NCBI GenBank assembly: GCA_028023455.1 | Contig: JAQFVV010000001.1 | Span: forward strand, 26,590,426-26,654,425 | Direction: 5' to 3' | DNA from: Epiperipatus broadwayi | Lineage: Eukaryota > Onychophora > Udeonychophora > Euonychophora > Peripatidae | Length of the DNA: 64,000 nt | Shown here: positions 32,958 through 43,984 of the stretch, in pieces | Layout: every line of letters begins with the position of its first letter | Position numbering within the stretch: the first letter of the stretch is position 1 | Notes under the pieces: generated by a model | The model's database searches: none | Told to the model about the DNA's origin: nothing | Seen by the model: the letters and a program-made list of their open reading frames with translations, nothing else | Program-made: the position numbers and the translations under genes

Positions 32958-34805
32958 TTGTGCAGGTGGTCTAAATGCATAAACTACAAATTATTTCATT
33001 TTCATATGAATGATTGGGATGAGAATATAGAAAACACCAAACTATTTCTTAAGAATGAAAAGATCATGTGCGTGAGAGAAGATAAAGGCAACCGGTTTGT
33101 AATAATAAAGAATGAAGACTATATTCAGAAAGTAAACATGCAGATCAATAAACTAAAGTTTCAGTGAATGCAGAAATTTTAACATCAAGTAAATAGAGAA
33201 AGGTTTATACATTCGATTTTGCGGGCACACTGTAATAAGCCTTTTTCAAAATCTGAATATTACAGATTATACCCTTCAGCTACAATACCGCCACGAATTT
33301 TTGGTAATGCAAAGACGCATAAGCCACAAACCCCATTAAAATTAATGTTGGACTTTTGGGGCAACCCATTACTTTAAGGGTGTTTTGGAGGTTGCACAGT
33401 AAAGTCTTCATTTGAGTTTGTGTCAAAAATCAAGAACATACAAATAAATGCAGACACAAGGTTAGCAGCTATGGACATAACTGAGTTGTATGGTTTCATC
33501 AACAGACCAAAATCTACAGATATCATAAAGGAAGCATTGGCTCACAGGAATATAGAGCAAGCCTGGATTATGTTTATAATTGAGTTCTTAAGTTGGCTAC
33601 ATAATAATATAATGGCAATGTTTAATGGGGAGTGATACTATATGAAGGATGTATGGCCTATGGGCCTTCCAATTAGTGGAATCACCACCAGCATTGTAAT
33701 TGACTAGCATGAACAACATATCTTGCCAAAATATGACAATTCATCAGATTTTTAAATCTACACTAGATATGTAAATGATCTGTTTATAGTTGCCAACACT
33801 GATGTCATTAATGAAATCAAACGTGAACTTCAGAACAGCTCTCTCTTGATTTTAAACATGGAATGGGAAGATCTTAACAAGCAAGTAAAATATCTAGATT
33901 TGTTGGTTCAACGTAAACACACCTATGGGCCTCCACCAGCATTGTAATTGACCAGCATGAACAACATATCTTGCCAAAATATGACAACTTATCAGATTTT
34001 TAAATCTACACTAGATATGTAAATGATCTGTTTATAGTTGCCAACACTGATGTCATTAATGAAATCAAAAGTGAACTTCAGAACCGCTCTCTCTTGATTT
34101 TAAACATGGAATGGGAAGATTTTAACAAGCAAGTAAAATATCTAGATTTTTTGGTTCAATGTAAACACACACACTTGACATATAAAATGTTTGTGAAGCC
34201 ATTTGAAGTAAAAGGCCATAACCAGCCCAGTTCCATTACGCCCACCAGCCATAAATTAGCTAAGCTCATGATCTTTTCTGCACAGGAACCAATAGCTGTG
34301 TAAGTTAGATGCAGACAGAAAGACAAATTTAATATTATACAGGGAAGACTTATTGAAGATGGGGTTCAAACACAGGCTGATTGACAGAAGGATCATACAT
34401 CTCAACAATAAAGTAACCAACAATACACCCAATAGGGATACACACAAGCTGCTATTGCCATACATTTCTAATTTACATAATAAATTTTATAAAATTTTTA
34501 ACAGACAGTTTCAACTAACTTTTCGCACCCCCCAGTTCTAACAGATTGTCTTAACAATACGAAAGATAAACTAACACTAGCTCAAACACTTCAAGCCGTT
34601 TATAATATTGCATGCACTCATGCAAATTGTAGCCTCATATTATGGGGAAACCAAGGCAGCAATAGAAACAAGATTATTACAACAGAAATATGCATATATT
34701 AAAGCTCAGTCAGATCATTCCATTTTTGCACTTCATCAGAAACTAACAGGACACCAGTGTGAACCTCAGGTGTCAACCTGGTCTGCAAAGAAAGGCACGA
34801 TGTAA
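32958..34805 (+). pseudogene. Penelope-like RT plus GIY-YIG endonuclease, right palindrome arm
   Basis: Plus-strand mirror of the left arm. 32958-33167 differs from its partner by one residue over 69. Then come 'RIFGNAKTHKPQTPLK', 'AMDITELYGFINRPKS' (33420-33635) and 'WPMGLPISGI'. The catalytic block is damaged to 'RYVNDLFIVANT' (Asp to Asn). The YLDLLVQ block is present twice because of the 248-bp duplication. 34353-34541 is the thumb, and 34608-34805 carries the GIY-YIG nuclease ('ASYYGETKAAIETRLLQQKY'). Stops and frameshifts between blocks. The Asn in YVDD would abolish polymerase activity even in frame. Confidence 0.85.
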
Positions 34806-34934
34806 AAAAAAAAGTTAAGGAGGCCTGCTTCATTGTGATGAATTGCCATCAACCGCAAGGACACATGCTTCATGATCTCAAAGAAATGGAGCAATTAACC
34901 TTTGAACTTAGCATAATTTGCATATAATTACTTC

Positions 34935-34984
34935 ACTTAGAGCTATGAAGATGAGAACACATCTCTTGAAAGTGCTTGCAGAGT
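34935..34984 (+). ncRNA. Hammerhead-ribozyme-like fold, right end of the palindrome
   Basis: Mirror of the fold at 30237. CTATGA (34943-34948), stem II AGATG with CATCT (5 bp), then CTT and GAAA (34968-34971), then AGTGCT, whose partner copy has the palindrome AGCGCT, and T. The 3' strand of stem I is CAGAGT instead of CTGAGT, so one pair is lost. Probably derived from an active ribozyme, now mutated. Confidence 0.45.
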
Positions 34985-35074
34985 AATATAATTTTATTTT
35001 GTTTTTAAGTAAAAAGAAGCTTTGCAGTCAGGTGTAATAGCGCCTATATTATTTTACAAATATATTTTCACATG

Positions 35075-36640
35075 CAAAGTTTTCGAGTTAGGTTTGAATT
35101 ACAATATTATTTCTTTTGCTTATGACCTAATTTTAGTGCTGTAATATTAAAATTGCGCTCTGCTCAATATATACATATATGCAAAATATTACTAGTTTTG
35201 TTAATTAAAATGTTATTTCAGTCATATTATACAATCCCACCATCATAATTTGTTAGTTCTGTATTTAAGTGGATATGCCTAGAGGGAAATAAAGCATTCT
35301 TACTATTGTTAATTAAAATCATTTTCAATAAATATTTTGTCATATAACTAAATGTAATTTTCAACTGTTTTAATTATTTTCATACCATTACGGTCATGAA
35401 AATAGTTTATATTATATCTGGAATGAATGTTGTGAGCGCTCCTCGAAATAATATGTTAGTCACCATGTTTCAGAACTGTAAATCAAAGCATTAATGGAAA
35501 TATTATGTAATCCTTTTAATAAATGATCGGCATCTTAATATAGGACTCTCCAAAGATATTTTAATGTATAGTATATGTCATTTAATTAATAAAAGAACAT
35601 ATAAGAAATAATAGCGTGATATGTAATTATCTACCATTTGGTAAACTGCTTGCTCATTCACGCACATACTAATGTATGCAGTTATTCAGAATGTATAGAA
35701 TTTGTCATTATATTAAACTAATTTTTGTCTAACTTGTTTGAGTAGTTTGAATTCTTTTTTCTCCACTTCCACATGTATAACTACATATATGAATATTTTA
35801 ATTTAGTTAATATTGAGTCTCATTGTCTTCTCTGCTCTGCTAGTGGGTCGGATTTAAAATAAATTCTTGTATGCTATTATTATGTTATTCATTAAATATT
35901 TGATCTGGGGCTTATGGATTGGGTTCGAATTCAGGTTGGTCCCTAACCTAAATCTCAGGCTTACTAGGTTTGAAGTACATTTTGTGAGTTCCAGCTCATA
36001 TTAGATGGATAAACATGTTTAGACCGATACAAAACACAAATATATTCCAAATTAATGCAAGATGTATCAACCAGCTATTGTTTTATATTGCACATAGATT
36101 TGAAATTGGAAATTTTATAAAATATATATGTAATGTTTTTCTTGCTCACGGGTGACTGGTACCTCAGGGTGACTCAATAAGGCTAAGAGTCATATAAATT
36201 TTGTCATCAGGGATAGAGAAAAAGGTTTACAAAGGAAGAACACATCATTTTAAAGTCTTAACTTAAAATTTAGATTTAGATTGGATGCGAGCAATGAAAT
36301 GAAAAAGGCAAGGCCAATATATATATATTGAAATATAAAATCAAACCTGGCACATAAATTAAATACAATCATGAATCCATACATTTTTTTTTTAAGAATA
36401 TGGTTTGAGTTAAAGAAGAATAAGAAAGGCATATTTAGTAATGTTTATTATTATGTGTTAAAATTTTATATATGTGTTAAAATATTGAGCAGGGAAGTAC
36501 CTAAGATGGCATTTGTTACATAGAGAGGAAAATTAAGGATAGGATAGGTTAAGGAAATATGTAGTGCTGGAAATCAGAAATCAAAATGGGCCATTCCCAA
36601 AAAAGGGAAATGGCAATAGCCATATAGAAAGTGATCATAG
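35075..36640. other. Intronic AT-rich DNA with one B-box-like site
   Basis: No gene. GGGTTCGAATTCAGG at 35921-35935 fits an RNA polymerase III B box, and the following 90 bases are GC-richer, so a SINE fragment may lie at about 35900-36000. The rest is low-complexity. Confidence 0.4.
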
Positions 36641-36644
36641 TTAA

Positions 36645-38690
36645 AAGAAATTTAAAACATTAAAACAAAAGAATATAAAACCCAGTATAGATGGATAGCA
36701 ATAAGGAGAAAGAAATAGAAGGGAAAGTAGGGGAAAAGAAATGGAAGAAGTAAATGGGAACTTGGAAATGGGGGAAGGGTCCTTAGAAAGCAAGTAACTC
36801 TAAAGGAACCATCCAAGGTAGTCAGAGAAGAAAAGTCATAAAAAAAGGTGAAGGGCAAGGGAATAACACCGAGATCTGGAAAGGAAATTTGTCGAAGTTA
36901 GCAGTATAGAAGATGGACAAAGGAAAGTGAGCACAGGCCAGTATGCAGAAGGAGAAAACATGGAAAGTCCCATAACACTTAAGGAACCATATGGGGTAAT
37001 CCAAGATCAAGGATCAGTAAGGAATAAAAAGAGAGAACTAGATGATAAGTTGGAGGCCTGGATGAAAAGAATAATGCAAAACTTGACAGCTAAAGACCAA
37101 CAGAATATGGCCAATTTCCAAAAGAAATATAAAAGAATGGTGGAAAAATACAAATAAGATTATGTCAGCAGGGAAATAAAAGAATAGAGAAAAGAAATTG
37201 TACAAAATAAGTTAGAAATGGAGTAAATAGATAGACAGGCAGAGAAAAGGCTGCAGAAAGGGTTTGAAGGATTGAAGATAAACTGTCATCAGAAATATGA
37301 CAAAATATATGTGAAATCCACCAGGCTCCTAAGCAAGAATCAGGAGGAGACCAATGATACCATACCAACACTCAGAAATGAATTCAAAACCACCAGAGAT
37401 AAAGTGGAGAGGCAGGAAACATTCTTAAAGGAGGCAGTTGTCAATATTAGGGAAATGGCTGATAAACCAGAAGAACACCATCAAACACTTACAATAGTCA
37501 TGCGAGGAAATGCAGAACAACTACATGAGATGAACGGAAGCATCACCCAAGAGAACAAAGTATCTACCAAAGAAAGAGCTGAGATAAGGAGTGATATACA
37601 GAGTTTGAAAAAAGGCCTCGAGATGGTAGGAGTAATAGTAGGGGGAACAGAGAAAGAAATAAAAGGTGCAAAAAAGGAAGCAGGCCCCCCATTGACTTCA
37701 TCATGACCAAGCAAGATATTTTAGATAATGGTTGGAAACAGGCCTGGGGTTTCAGAAATCGAAACCCAACATGAATAAGACAAGCAAGACAGTATAGGAA
37801 CAGGTCAGAAATGCGAACAGGATCCCTTAAATGCAAAAGAAATCAAATGGGATGTATTGAATATAGAAAGGAGGAAAGAATGATATAGCTTTTGAACTAG
37901 AAAGAATTGAGCAGGGTAGCATGGAGATGAAGGGTCGAGATGAGGAGAATCATTTTCAAGTAGGAGAAACCAATCAGGAGACCTGAGATGAAGATCAGGT
38001 TGACCATAGTGCAGTAGAGACAAGGAATGTGTCCGAACAGGAAATTGTGAAGGAAAAAATAGCCAAAGAACAAGATGTCTGGGCTGATCTAGGAACAGAT
38101 GTAGAGACAGAGGATAAGAAGGACATTTGTGTCAGAGTAGATGAGGAGAAAGAAGATGTGGTAGAAAGTCATGATGGGAATATAGAGAATAGCATTGGAT
38201 GCACTGAGTTGGGACCAGTAAAGGAATTAAGGAATAAAGCTGGTGGGGAGAGAAGACAGGAATACATTCGAACAAAAGAAATATAGATACCTAGCATGTG
38301 AATCAGACCAAAACCAAGTGCAAGTAAGAGAAAAAATAAATGGATGAAGTTGAGCTTGAGGAGTAGGATAGAGGACCACCAATGTGAAAGTGGTAACATA
38401 GGAAGAAGACACAGAGGCTAAGGTAGTTGTCAGAGCCTAGTGGGACAAAATGATCTTTGAGGGAGAGTAGTGAAGATGGTGCCAGAACATAAATGGGAAG
38501 GATGGCATGGAAAAAAAAGAGAATGTGCATATATCTTCAGAACAGGAAATCAGAAAAGGGTTCGAACTTGGAGGCCAAGAAAGAAATGTATGTGTTCAGA
38601 AATGATTCAAGTAGGAATCATATCAAACCCAGTAGAAATGTGAGAAGCATGGAAGCTCCCTGGGGTGCAGTAAACCCTATGGATTAAAAG
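36645..38690 (+). pseudogene. Purine-rich coiled-coil protein relic (LINE ORF1 or gag-like)
   Basis: The plus strand is overwhelmingly A and G for about 2 kb. Segments 36927-37157 and 37272-37706 share one frame, interrupted by in-frame stops near 37157-37230, and encode highly charged helical sequence ('ELDDKLEAWMKRIMQNLTAK', 'RDKVERQETFLKEAVVNIRE') with heptad-like spacing. Another charged segment follows in a different frame at 38029-38286. The opposite-strand frames are hydrophobic shadows. Long coiled coils fit L1/Tx1-type ORF1 proteins or retroviral-like gag. No zinc knuckle or RRM was recognised, so the class is open. It ends just before LTR-like copy 2. Confidence 0.5.
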
Positions 38691-38744
38691 TATTCCAGAA
38701 TAAACCACCAGATCCCATTTAAACAGAATGATCCTATCATTCAT

Positions 38745-39630
38745 GGATCTGGCTCCCCAACAGTATTGATACAGAAGCCCGTGAACAATTATTCACTTGC
38801 ACTATGACTTTAATTTAGTATTAACATAGTCTATAGATGCGACCCTAAAACTAACCTGTTCTTTTCCCTCCTTATAATTAATACTTCAGCATTAGTCTGA
38901 ACTCATAATATAGATTACTAGGTTGAATCTATACATTGAGTTTATTAAATTGCTCATTTGATAATGTATTTATAACAATCACCTTAATGTGTATATAATA
39001 ATCATCCTGGCTAGAGTTTTAGCTTATAAGCTTGGCAAAGCAAACAAAGAATAGTTTGGCATATTAGAATATAATAGACATAAATAGTTTGGCATACTAG
39101 AATATAATAGGCATGATTTATTAACCACAAATTAAAATAATCTCATCATTTCTGTAATACCTGTATGCATTAATTATACATATCCTAAAATTAAGTAATT
39201 AATGTTCTTTTGTTTTGCTTGAGTTAGTTAATTATTTATTTTAATAAATTTATATAAAATATAAATTGTTTCACGTCTTTTTACTCGCAATTCAACTCCA
39301 AGTTACCAAATTCTGGTATTTTATATGTATATATGCATTCTTTTAGTTAAGTCTTAGCATGTTAAGTAGTTTATTTAGCTTTTATTTATATTTAAAATTG
39401 TTAATTTTCCCCTGAGTCTCATGTTTCTCCCTTTGCTCAGTCAGTTCGCTGAAGAAATTGAGACTAACATCAGAAATGTCATTCATAAGGTGTTAAATCA
39501 CAGAGTATTGGTAAATGAATTGAAGTTTGGTCAAATTCAAGGTCTCACCATCTCATCTTGATCAGCTTTGGTGTATTTTGCCTAGATTCTGGATTTTGTT
39601 ATATGAATGTACAAATCTGACCATTACAAT
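38745..39630 (+). repeat. LTR-like long repeat, copy 2
   Basis: Same-orientation partner of 26180-27590, lacking its internal insertion. It contains a local 32-bp duplication ('aatagtttggcata' near 39048 and 39080). Possible end at 'accattaca' near 39630. If the pair are LTRs, the enclosed 12 kb would include later insertions such as the Penelope palindrome. Confidence 0.55.
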
Positions 39631-39760
39631 ATTAATCTTAAATTTATGAAAATAAATATAGATGAAAGATTGCAGGAAGAATTAATAATTAATTAAAAGA
39701 AGACTGATTTCTCTTTGAGGAATTAAAGAAAATGAACAAAGCAAATTTCTAATGTTCACT

Positions 39761-40324
39761 CCATATATTCTTGTTATTAATGCTATTATTATTAAATTAT
39801 TAAGTCATTATTCATATAATACATATAAATGGAAGATAGCTCACCAACACATTTCAATCAGCACAGTACACTTAGTTCTCAGTTTTAAGACCAAAAACCC
39901 AATAAACTTTGTTTTCAGTTGCCTAATAATTCTTAAGTAATATTTACTAAGGCAATAAACATTTAAGCATGTGCGCTTAAAAATGCAAAGGTAGGGACCT
40001 CTACAGGTCTTAACCACAAGCTTACTCTTTGGAAAAAAAGAGCCATATATTCTTGTTATTAATGCTATTATTATTAAATTATTAAGTCATTATTCATATA
40101 ATACATATAAATGGAAGATAGCTCACCAACACATTTCAATCAGCACAGTACACTTAGTTCTCAGTTTTAAGACCAAAAACCCAATAAACTTTGTTTTCAG
40201 TTGCCTAATAATTCTTAAGTAATATTTACTAAGGCAATAAACATTTAAGCATGTGCGCTTAAAAATGCAAAGGTAGGGACCTCTACAGGTCTTAACCACA
40301 AGCTTACTCTTTGGAAAAAAAGAG
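39761..40324. repeat. 282-bp perfect tandem duplication
   Basis: 39761-40042 and 40043-40324 appear identical on direct reading, so the duplication is very recent or an assembly artefact. Each unit holds 'ttaagcatgtgcgcttaaaa' and ends in GGAAAAAAAGAG. The single-copy alternative would leave a repeat end at 40043. Confidence 0.92.
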
Positions 40325-40628
40325 GGGGACCCTTCTTTACTTCAACCTACTTTCTATATAAATAGGTGAAGCTGAAGCGGTTAGAACTGAGAGCGTGATG
40401 CTATTCAATACTTCACTAAGTCCACAATTCCTATTACCCACCAGTACTAGCGAAATCTTTTGATTTACTAGTCAATGGAAAGACCTTATAGTTAGAAATC
40501 TATTATGATAATTTAAAGTTGTAAATATAAATTTATTTTACAGCATATTAAGACCTGTAGAAGTCCCTATCTTCACATTTTCAAGTGCAAATGCTTAAAG
40601 GTTTATTGCCTTAGTAAATATTACTTAC
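40216..40628. mobile_element. Terminal-inverted-repeat element, about 0.4 kb
   Basis: 40216-40295 ('taagtaatatttactaaggc' ... 'gggacctctacaggtctt') is inverted at 40548-40628 ('aagacctgtagaagtccc' ... 'gccttagtaaatattactta') with moderate divergence. Between them lie a TATA-like TATATAAATAGG and a GC-richer block. No target duplication was found. The left arm is inside the 282-bp duplicated unit, so an extra arm lies at 39934-40013. Confidence 0.65.
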
Positions 40629-40889
40629 GTAATCGATGTGTGGTAAAATAAATTTATAATAATTCTTAAATAAAACTTGAATTAAGGTTTTTTAAAGATA
40701 AAATGAATGAGTATATGTGTATGTGAGTAAACAGGTTATATGTGAATGAATGAGTTATATCTATTATCATAACGGATAAAATTAAATTATGGACTCATTT
40801 ACCTGTCAAAATAATACTATAGTTTAGTTCTCTTTTATCAATTTTATCCAATTGGTCATTAGACATTACACTAGTAAAAACAAATCATC

Positions 40890-42112
40890 TACAGCTTTAT
40901 TTAAGGTACTTGATGCTATTAATTATAAAATTAAAAGCCACTTCTTGTAACCCTGCTTTTGTTCCTTTAATTATATCTCATATGCACAAATATATGCATA
41001 CTCAATCTATTTTGGCTGAGTGTGTTTCTACCAAAAAGTCCAAAATTTTCTTGGCTCAACCTCATAACTGGTCAAAAATGTATATTCACTGGGCTCTTGT
41101 AAATAAAAAATCCACAAAGTCAGACATTATGTTTAAGCTGAAATCTTTAACCGAAAGCATTCATCCTGGTTCTCATCAAATTCCTAAATACCTTCTCTTG
41201 CATATTAGTTTTTTTTACAGTATCAATCATTATGAACTTGTTTGATTTATAGCATTCATCCTGGATCTCATGCAAATCCTAAATACCTTCTCTTGCAGAT
41301 TAGTATTTTTACAGTATCAATTATTATGAACTTGCTTGATTTTCTTTCTAAGTAAATTTATCATATTGATAGGCTGTATCCAATTTCCTAAGTTCCATTT
41401 CTCAAGCAAAATACTCTTCACTTTCCTCTTAATAATCTTAACAAAAATATTGACACTATCATTAAGGATAAGATACAGCCTATTATTCTGTCTTCCATCT
41501 CAAACTATCAGTTTCCTAACAAGTGTGCTTCTATCCCATCACGGTTTAAACTTGTTCTTGACAGAGTTAGAGCCACTACAACAGCTGGTCTCATAGTAGT
41601 ACAACTTGATATTTTGTCAGCTTTTGATTCTGGTCCTACTGATATTCACTTTGAATATTCCTATTCTCATTTTCTACATTTTAGCTAATTTAATGAATAG
41701 AGAAATTTTTTATCACTCTTAATGGCAAAGTTAAGCTAGGATTCACACCCTATAACTCTATTCCTCGGGGTTTACCTTTGAATGCTGTTTTTTATTACTT
41801 ATATATAAATTCATGAGAAGAAATTTTCTGTTATCTATATTCAGCTGCTTGATAAAGCAATTAAGCTTATATTGTTCATGGATGATTTTATCATTTTTCT
41901 CCCCTCTAAGAAGTACCTTCTTTCACTTATTTCTATTTTGGAAAATTATACAGCACATTATAAACATTAGTTTAACCTTAAGAAGTCAGCCACATGGAGC
42001 ATATTCTCAGGTAATGTTATTTCCTCTCCCTTCATTGCTCCCTCTCATAACTTTTTTGGATTTCCCATTTATAAATTCGGTTGTTTTCTATTCCCTCGTG
42101 TCAGCTGCATGA
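40890..42112 (+). pseudogene. LINE reverse-transcriptase relic, L1/Tx1-like
   Basis: Frame-shifting plus-strand segments. 'NLNKNIDTIIKDKIQPI' precedes the palm. 'GLIVVQLDILSAFDS' (about 41595-41630) is the first catalytic-Asp motif, 'LNGKVKLGF...IPRGLPL' resembles the NGxxS...GxRQGCPLS region, 'KLILFMDDFIIFLPS' (about 41855-41910) is the xxDD box, and 'FNLKKSATWSIFSG' the following lysine motif. Overall order matches L1/Tx1 ORF2. A 95-bp tandem duplication lies at 41156-41345. Many stops, so dead. Confidence 0.65.
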
Positions 42113-42114
42113 TG

Positions 42115-42330
42115 GCGCTATTTCTAGGTGAATTCCTAGAAATATACCATTTCAGTGGCCTACACCCAACCTAAGAGGCTTCTTTCTACAATAAAACACA
42201 GAAAGGGTCCTCGCGGTGGTCTCAGCCAACCTAAGAGATTCTTTCTACGATAAAATACAGAAAGAGTCCCTGTCGGCTGAGCCGGTCTGGCTTTTTTCTA
42301 TGCTAAAAGCACAGACAAATGCCTTTATTG
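42115..42330. repeat. Degenerate tandem repeat, about 60 bp, 2.5 units
   Basis: 'caacctaagaggcttctttc' and 'ccaacctaagagattctttc' start two units, each with TTCTA...ATAAAA...ACAGAAAG. A third partial unit begins near 42290. The units are GC-richer than the neighbours. Confidence 0.7.
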
Positions 42331-42629
42331 GCTGCCATAATTAGTTGTATTATTAACTTTATCATAATGCTAGAATGTCTATTTTCTCTATACTTTAGTG
42401 TGAGAGTGTGTGGATTTTAGCCTGTTGTAATTATTTAAAATTTCATTACAAAGGTTTTTTTTTTCAAGTGCTCTAACCCACTGTTACGTTGTAACTTTAT
42501 TAACAATGTCGTGAAGGTTCCATTACAAATGGGTAACCCTCAAAAATTGTTTTTAAGGGTGCAGTATGGCAGTATTTCAACGATCACGTGAAAAGTAACG
42601 TTTTCACGAGAATTCATCCATGACAAGTT

Positions 42630-43765
42630 ACTTTTGATATATACACACATACAAAAATAACCCAGTGTCTTATTATTAATTACTGTCCAAAAAAAGAAAA
42701 TTAGTTGGGTATTATTTTTACATTTATTATTTAAATAAGATTAGTTTTTATATGTACATACATTAACAAAAACAATCCAGTTTCTGATTAATTACTATCC
42801 AAAAAAAGGAAAAGCAAATTAGTTGGGTTTGATTTTTAAATGTGGTATTTTAATTATGGTACTTTTTATATATACACAATAACAAAAAGAACCCACTTTC
42901 TGATTAATTATTGTCCAAAAAAAAGCAAAATAGTCGGGTATCATTTTTAAATTTAGTATTTCAATAACGGTACCTTTTTATATATACATACTAACAAAAA
43001 GAACCCACTTTCTGATTTATTACTGTCAAAAAAAAGCAAAATAGTCGGGTATCATTTTTCAATTGAGTATTTCAATGACAGTCATTTTTATATATACACA
43101 CTAACAAAAAGAACCTACTTTCTGATTAATTACTGTCCAAAAAAAAAAGCAAATTAGTTGGGTATCATTTGAAAATTTAGTGTGAATTTTTAAATGTTGC
43201 GGGTAAATTGAATAATGTAGAATTGCATATTATTTTCTATTAAAAAAAGATTGTAACTTTGTCTATATATACACACAAAGAAAATAAAACCCACTTTCTG
43301 ATTAATTACTGTTAATACCAATAAAAAAAGTTTATTTGGGTATCATTTTTAAATTTTGTATTTAAATAATATTACTTTTGATATTTACACACTAACAAAA
43401 CAATCCACTTTCTAATTCATTACTGTCCCCCAAAAAATGCAAAATAGTCTGGTATCATTTTTAAATGTATTTAAAGAATGGTACTTTTTATATATACACA
43501 CTAACAAAAAGAATCTACTTTCTGATTAATTACTGTCAAAAAAAAAAAAGCAAATTACTCGTGTATCATTTTTAAATTTAGTGTGAATGTAGAAATTTTG
43601 TGTAAATTGAAAAATGTATAATTGCATATTATTTTCTATTACAAAAAAAAGACTGTAACTTTTTATAGATATACACACAAACAAAAACAACCCATTTTAT
43701 GATTAATTACTGTCCAAAAAATGTCAATTATTCGGGTATCATTTTTAAATTTAATGTGAATTTCT
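42630..43765. repeat. Satellite/minisatellite array with higher-order structure
   Basis: Nine copies of a unit centred on 'actttctgattaattactgt' at about 42660, 42776, 42890, 43003, 43112, 43290, 43400, 43512 and 43690. Most steps are 109-116 bp; two are about 178 bp because they carry an extra insert ('aattgcatattattttctat' near 43222 and 43622). The two long units are about 400 bp apart, implying a three-unit higher-order repeat in the right half. Units also share 'gggtatcatttttaaattt'. Confidence 0.9.
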
Positions 43766-43984
43766 AAAATTTTTGTTTTTTAAATATTAATATTATTTAC
43801 TATTAGTTCCTCTAATTTCCTATTACAAAAATAAAAAAAGCCGATATTTATATAGATAGAATCACAGGCCCAGCCCGGAATCGTAATATGTATGTGTTTT
43901 TGATTAGCATCAAATGCCTGGCACAGGGAATAGAAAACAACCATAAATTCTATGAGTGCTATGAGAACATCTATTTTCACATCT

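Larger units (their letters stand above)
30150..35070. repeat. 4.9-kb palindrome made of Penelope-like element copies
   Basis: The left half is the reverse complement of the right half across almost the whole length. 'gtgcctttctttgcagacc' at 30384 pairs with 34797, 'agctctaagtgaagtaatt' at 30278 with about 34943, and 'ttacaatcctgttgcc' with its complement flanks the centre near 32.48 kb. Arms are unequal because the left arm has a 102-bp duplication (30921-31022, 31023-31124) and the right a 248-bp one (33691-33938, 33939-34186). The two RT genes diverge from the centre. Confidence 0.9.

Noticed and set aside
36652-38530. Many minus-strand hydrophobic open frames
   Set aside because: Shadows of the purine-rich plus strand; pyrimidine-rich codons give Phe/Leu/Ser runs without membrane-protein features.
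41813-42112. 99-codon frame as an independent gene
   Set aside because: It is a shifted frame over the LINE RT; the adjacent frame carries the MDDF box.
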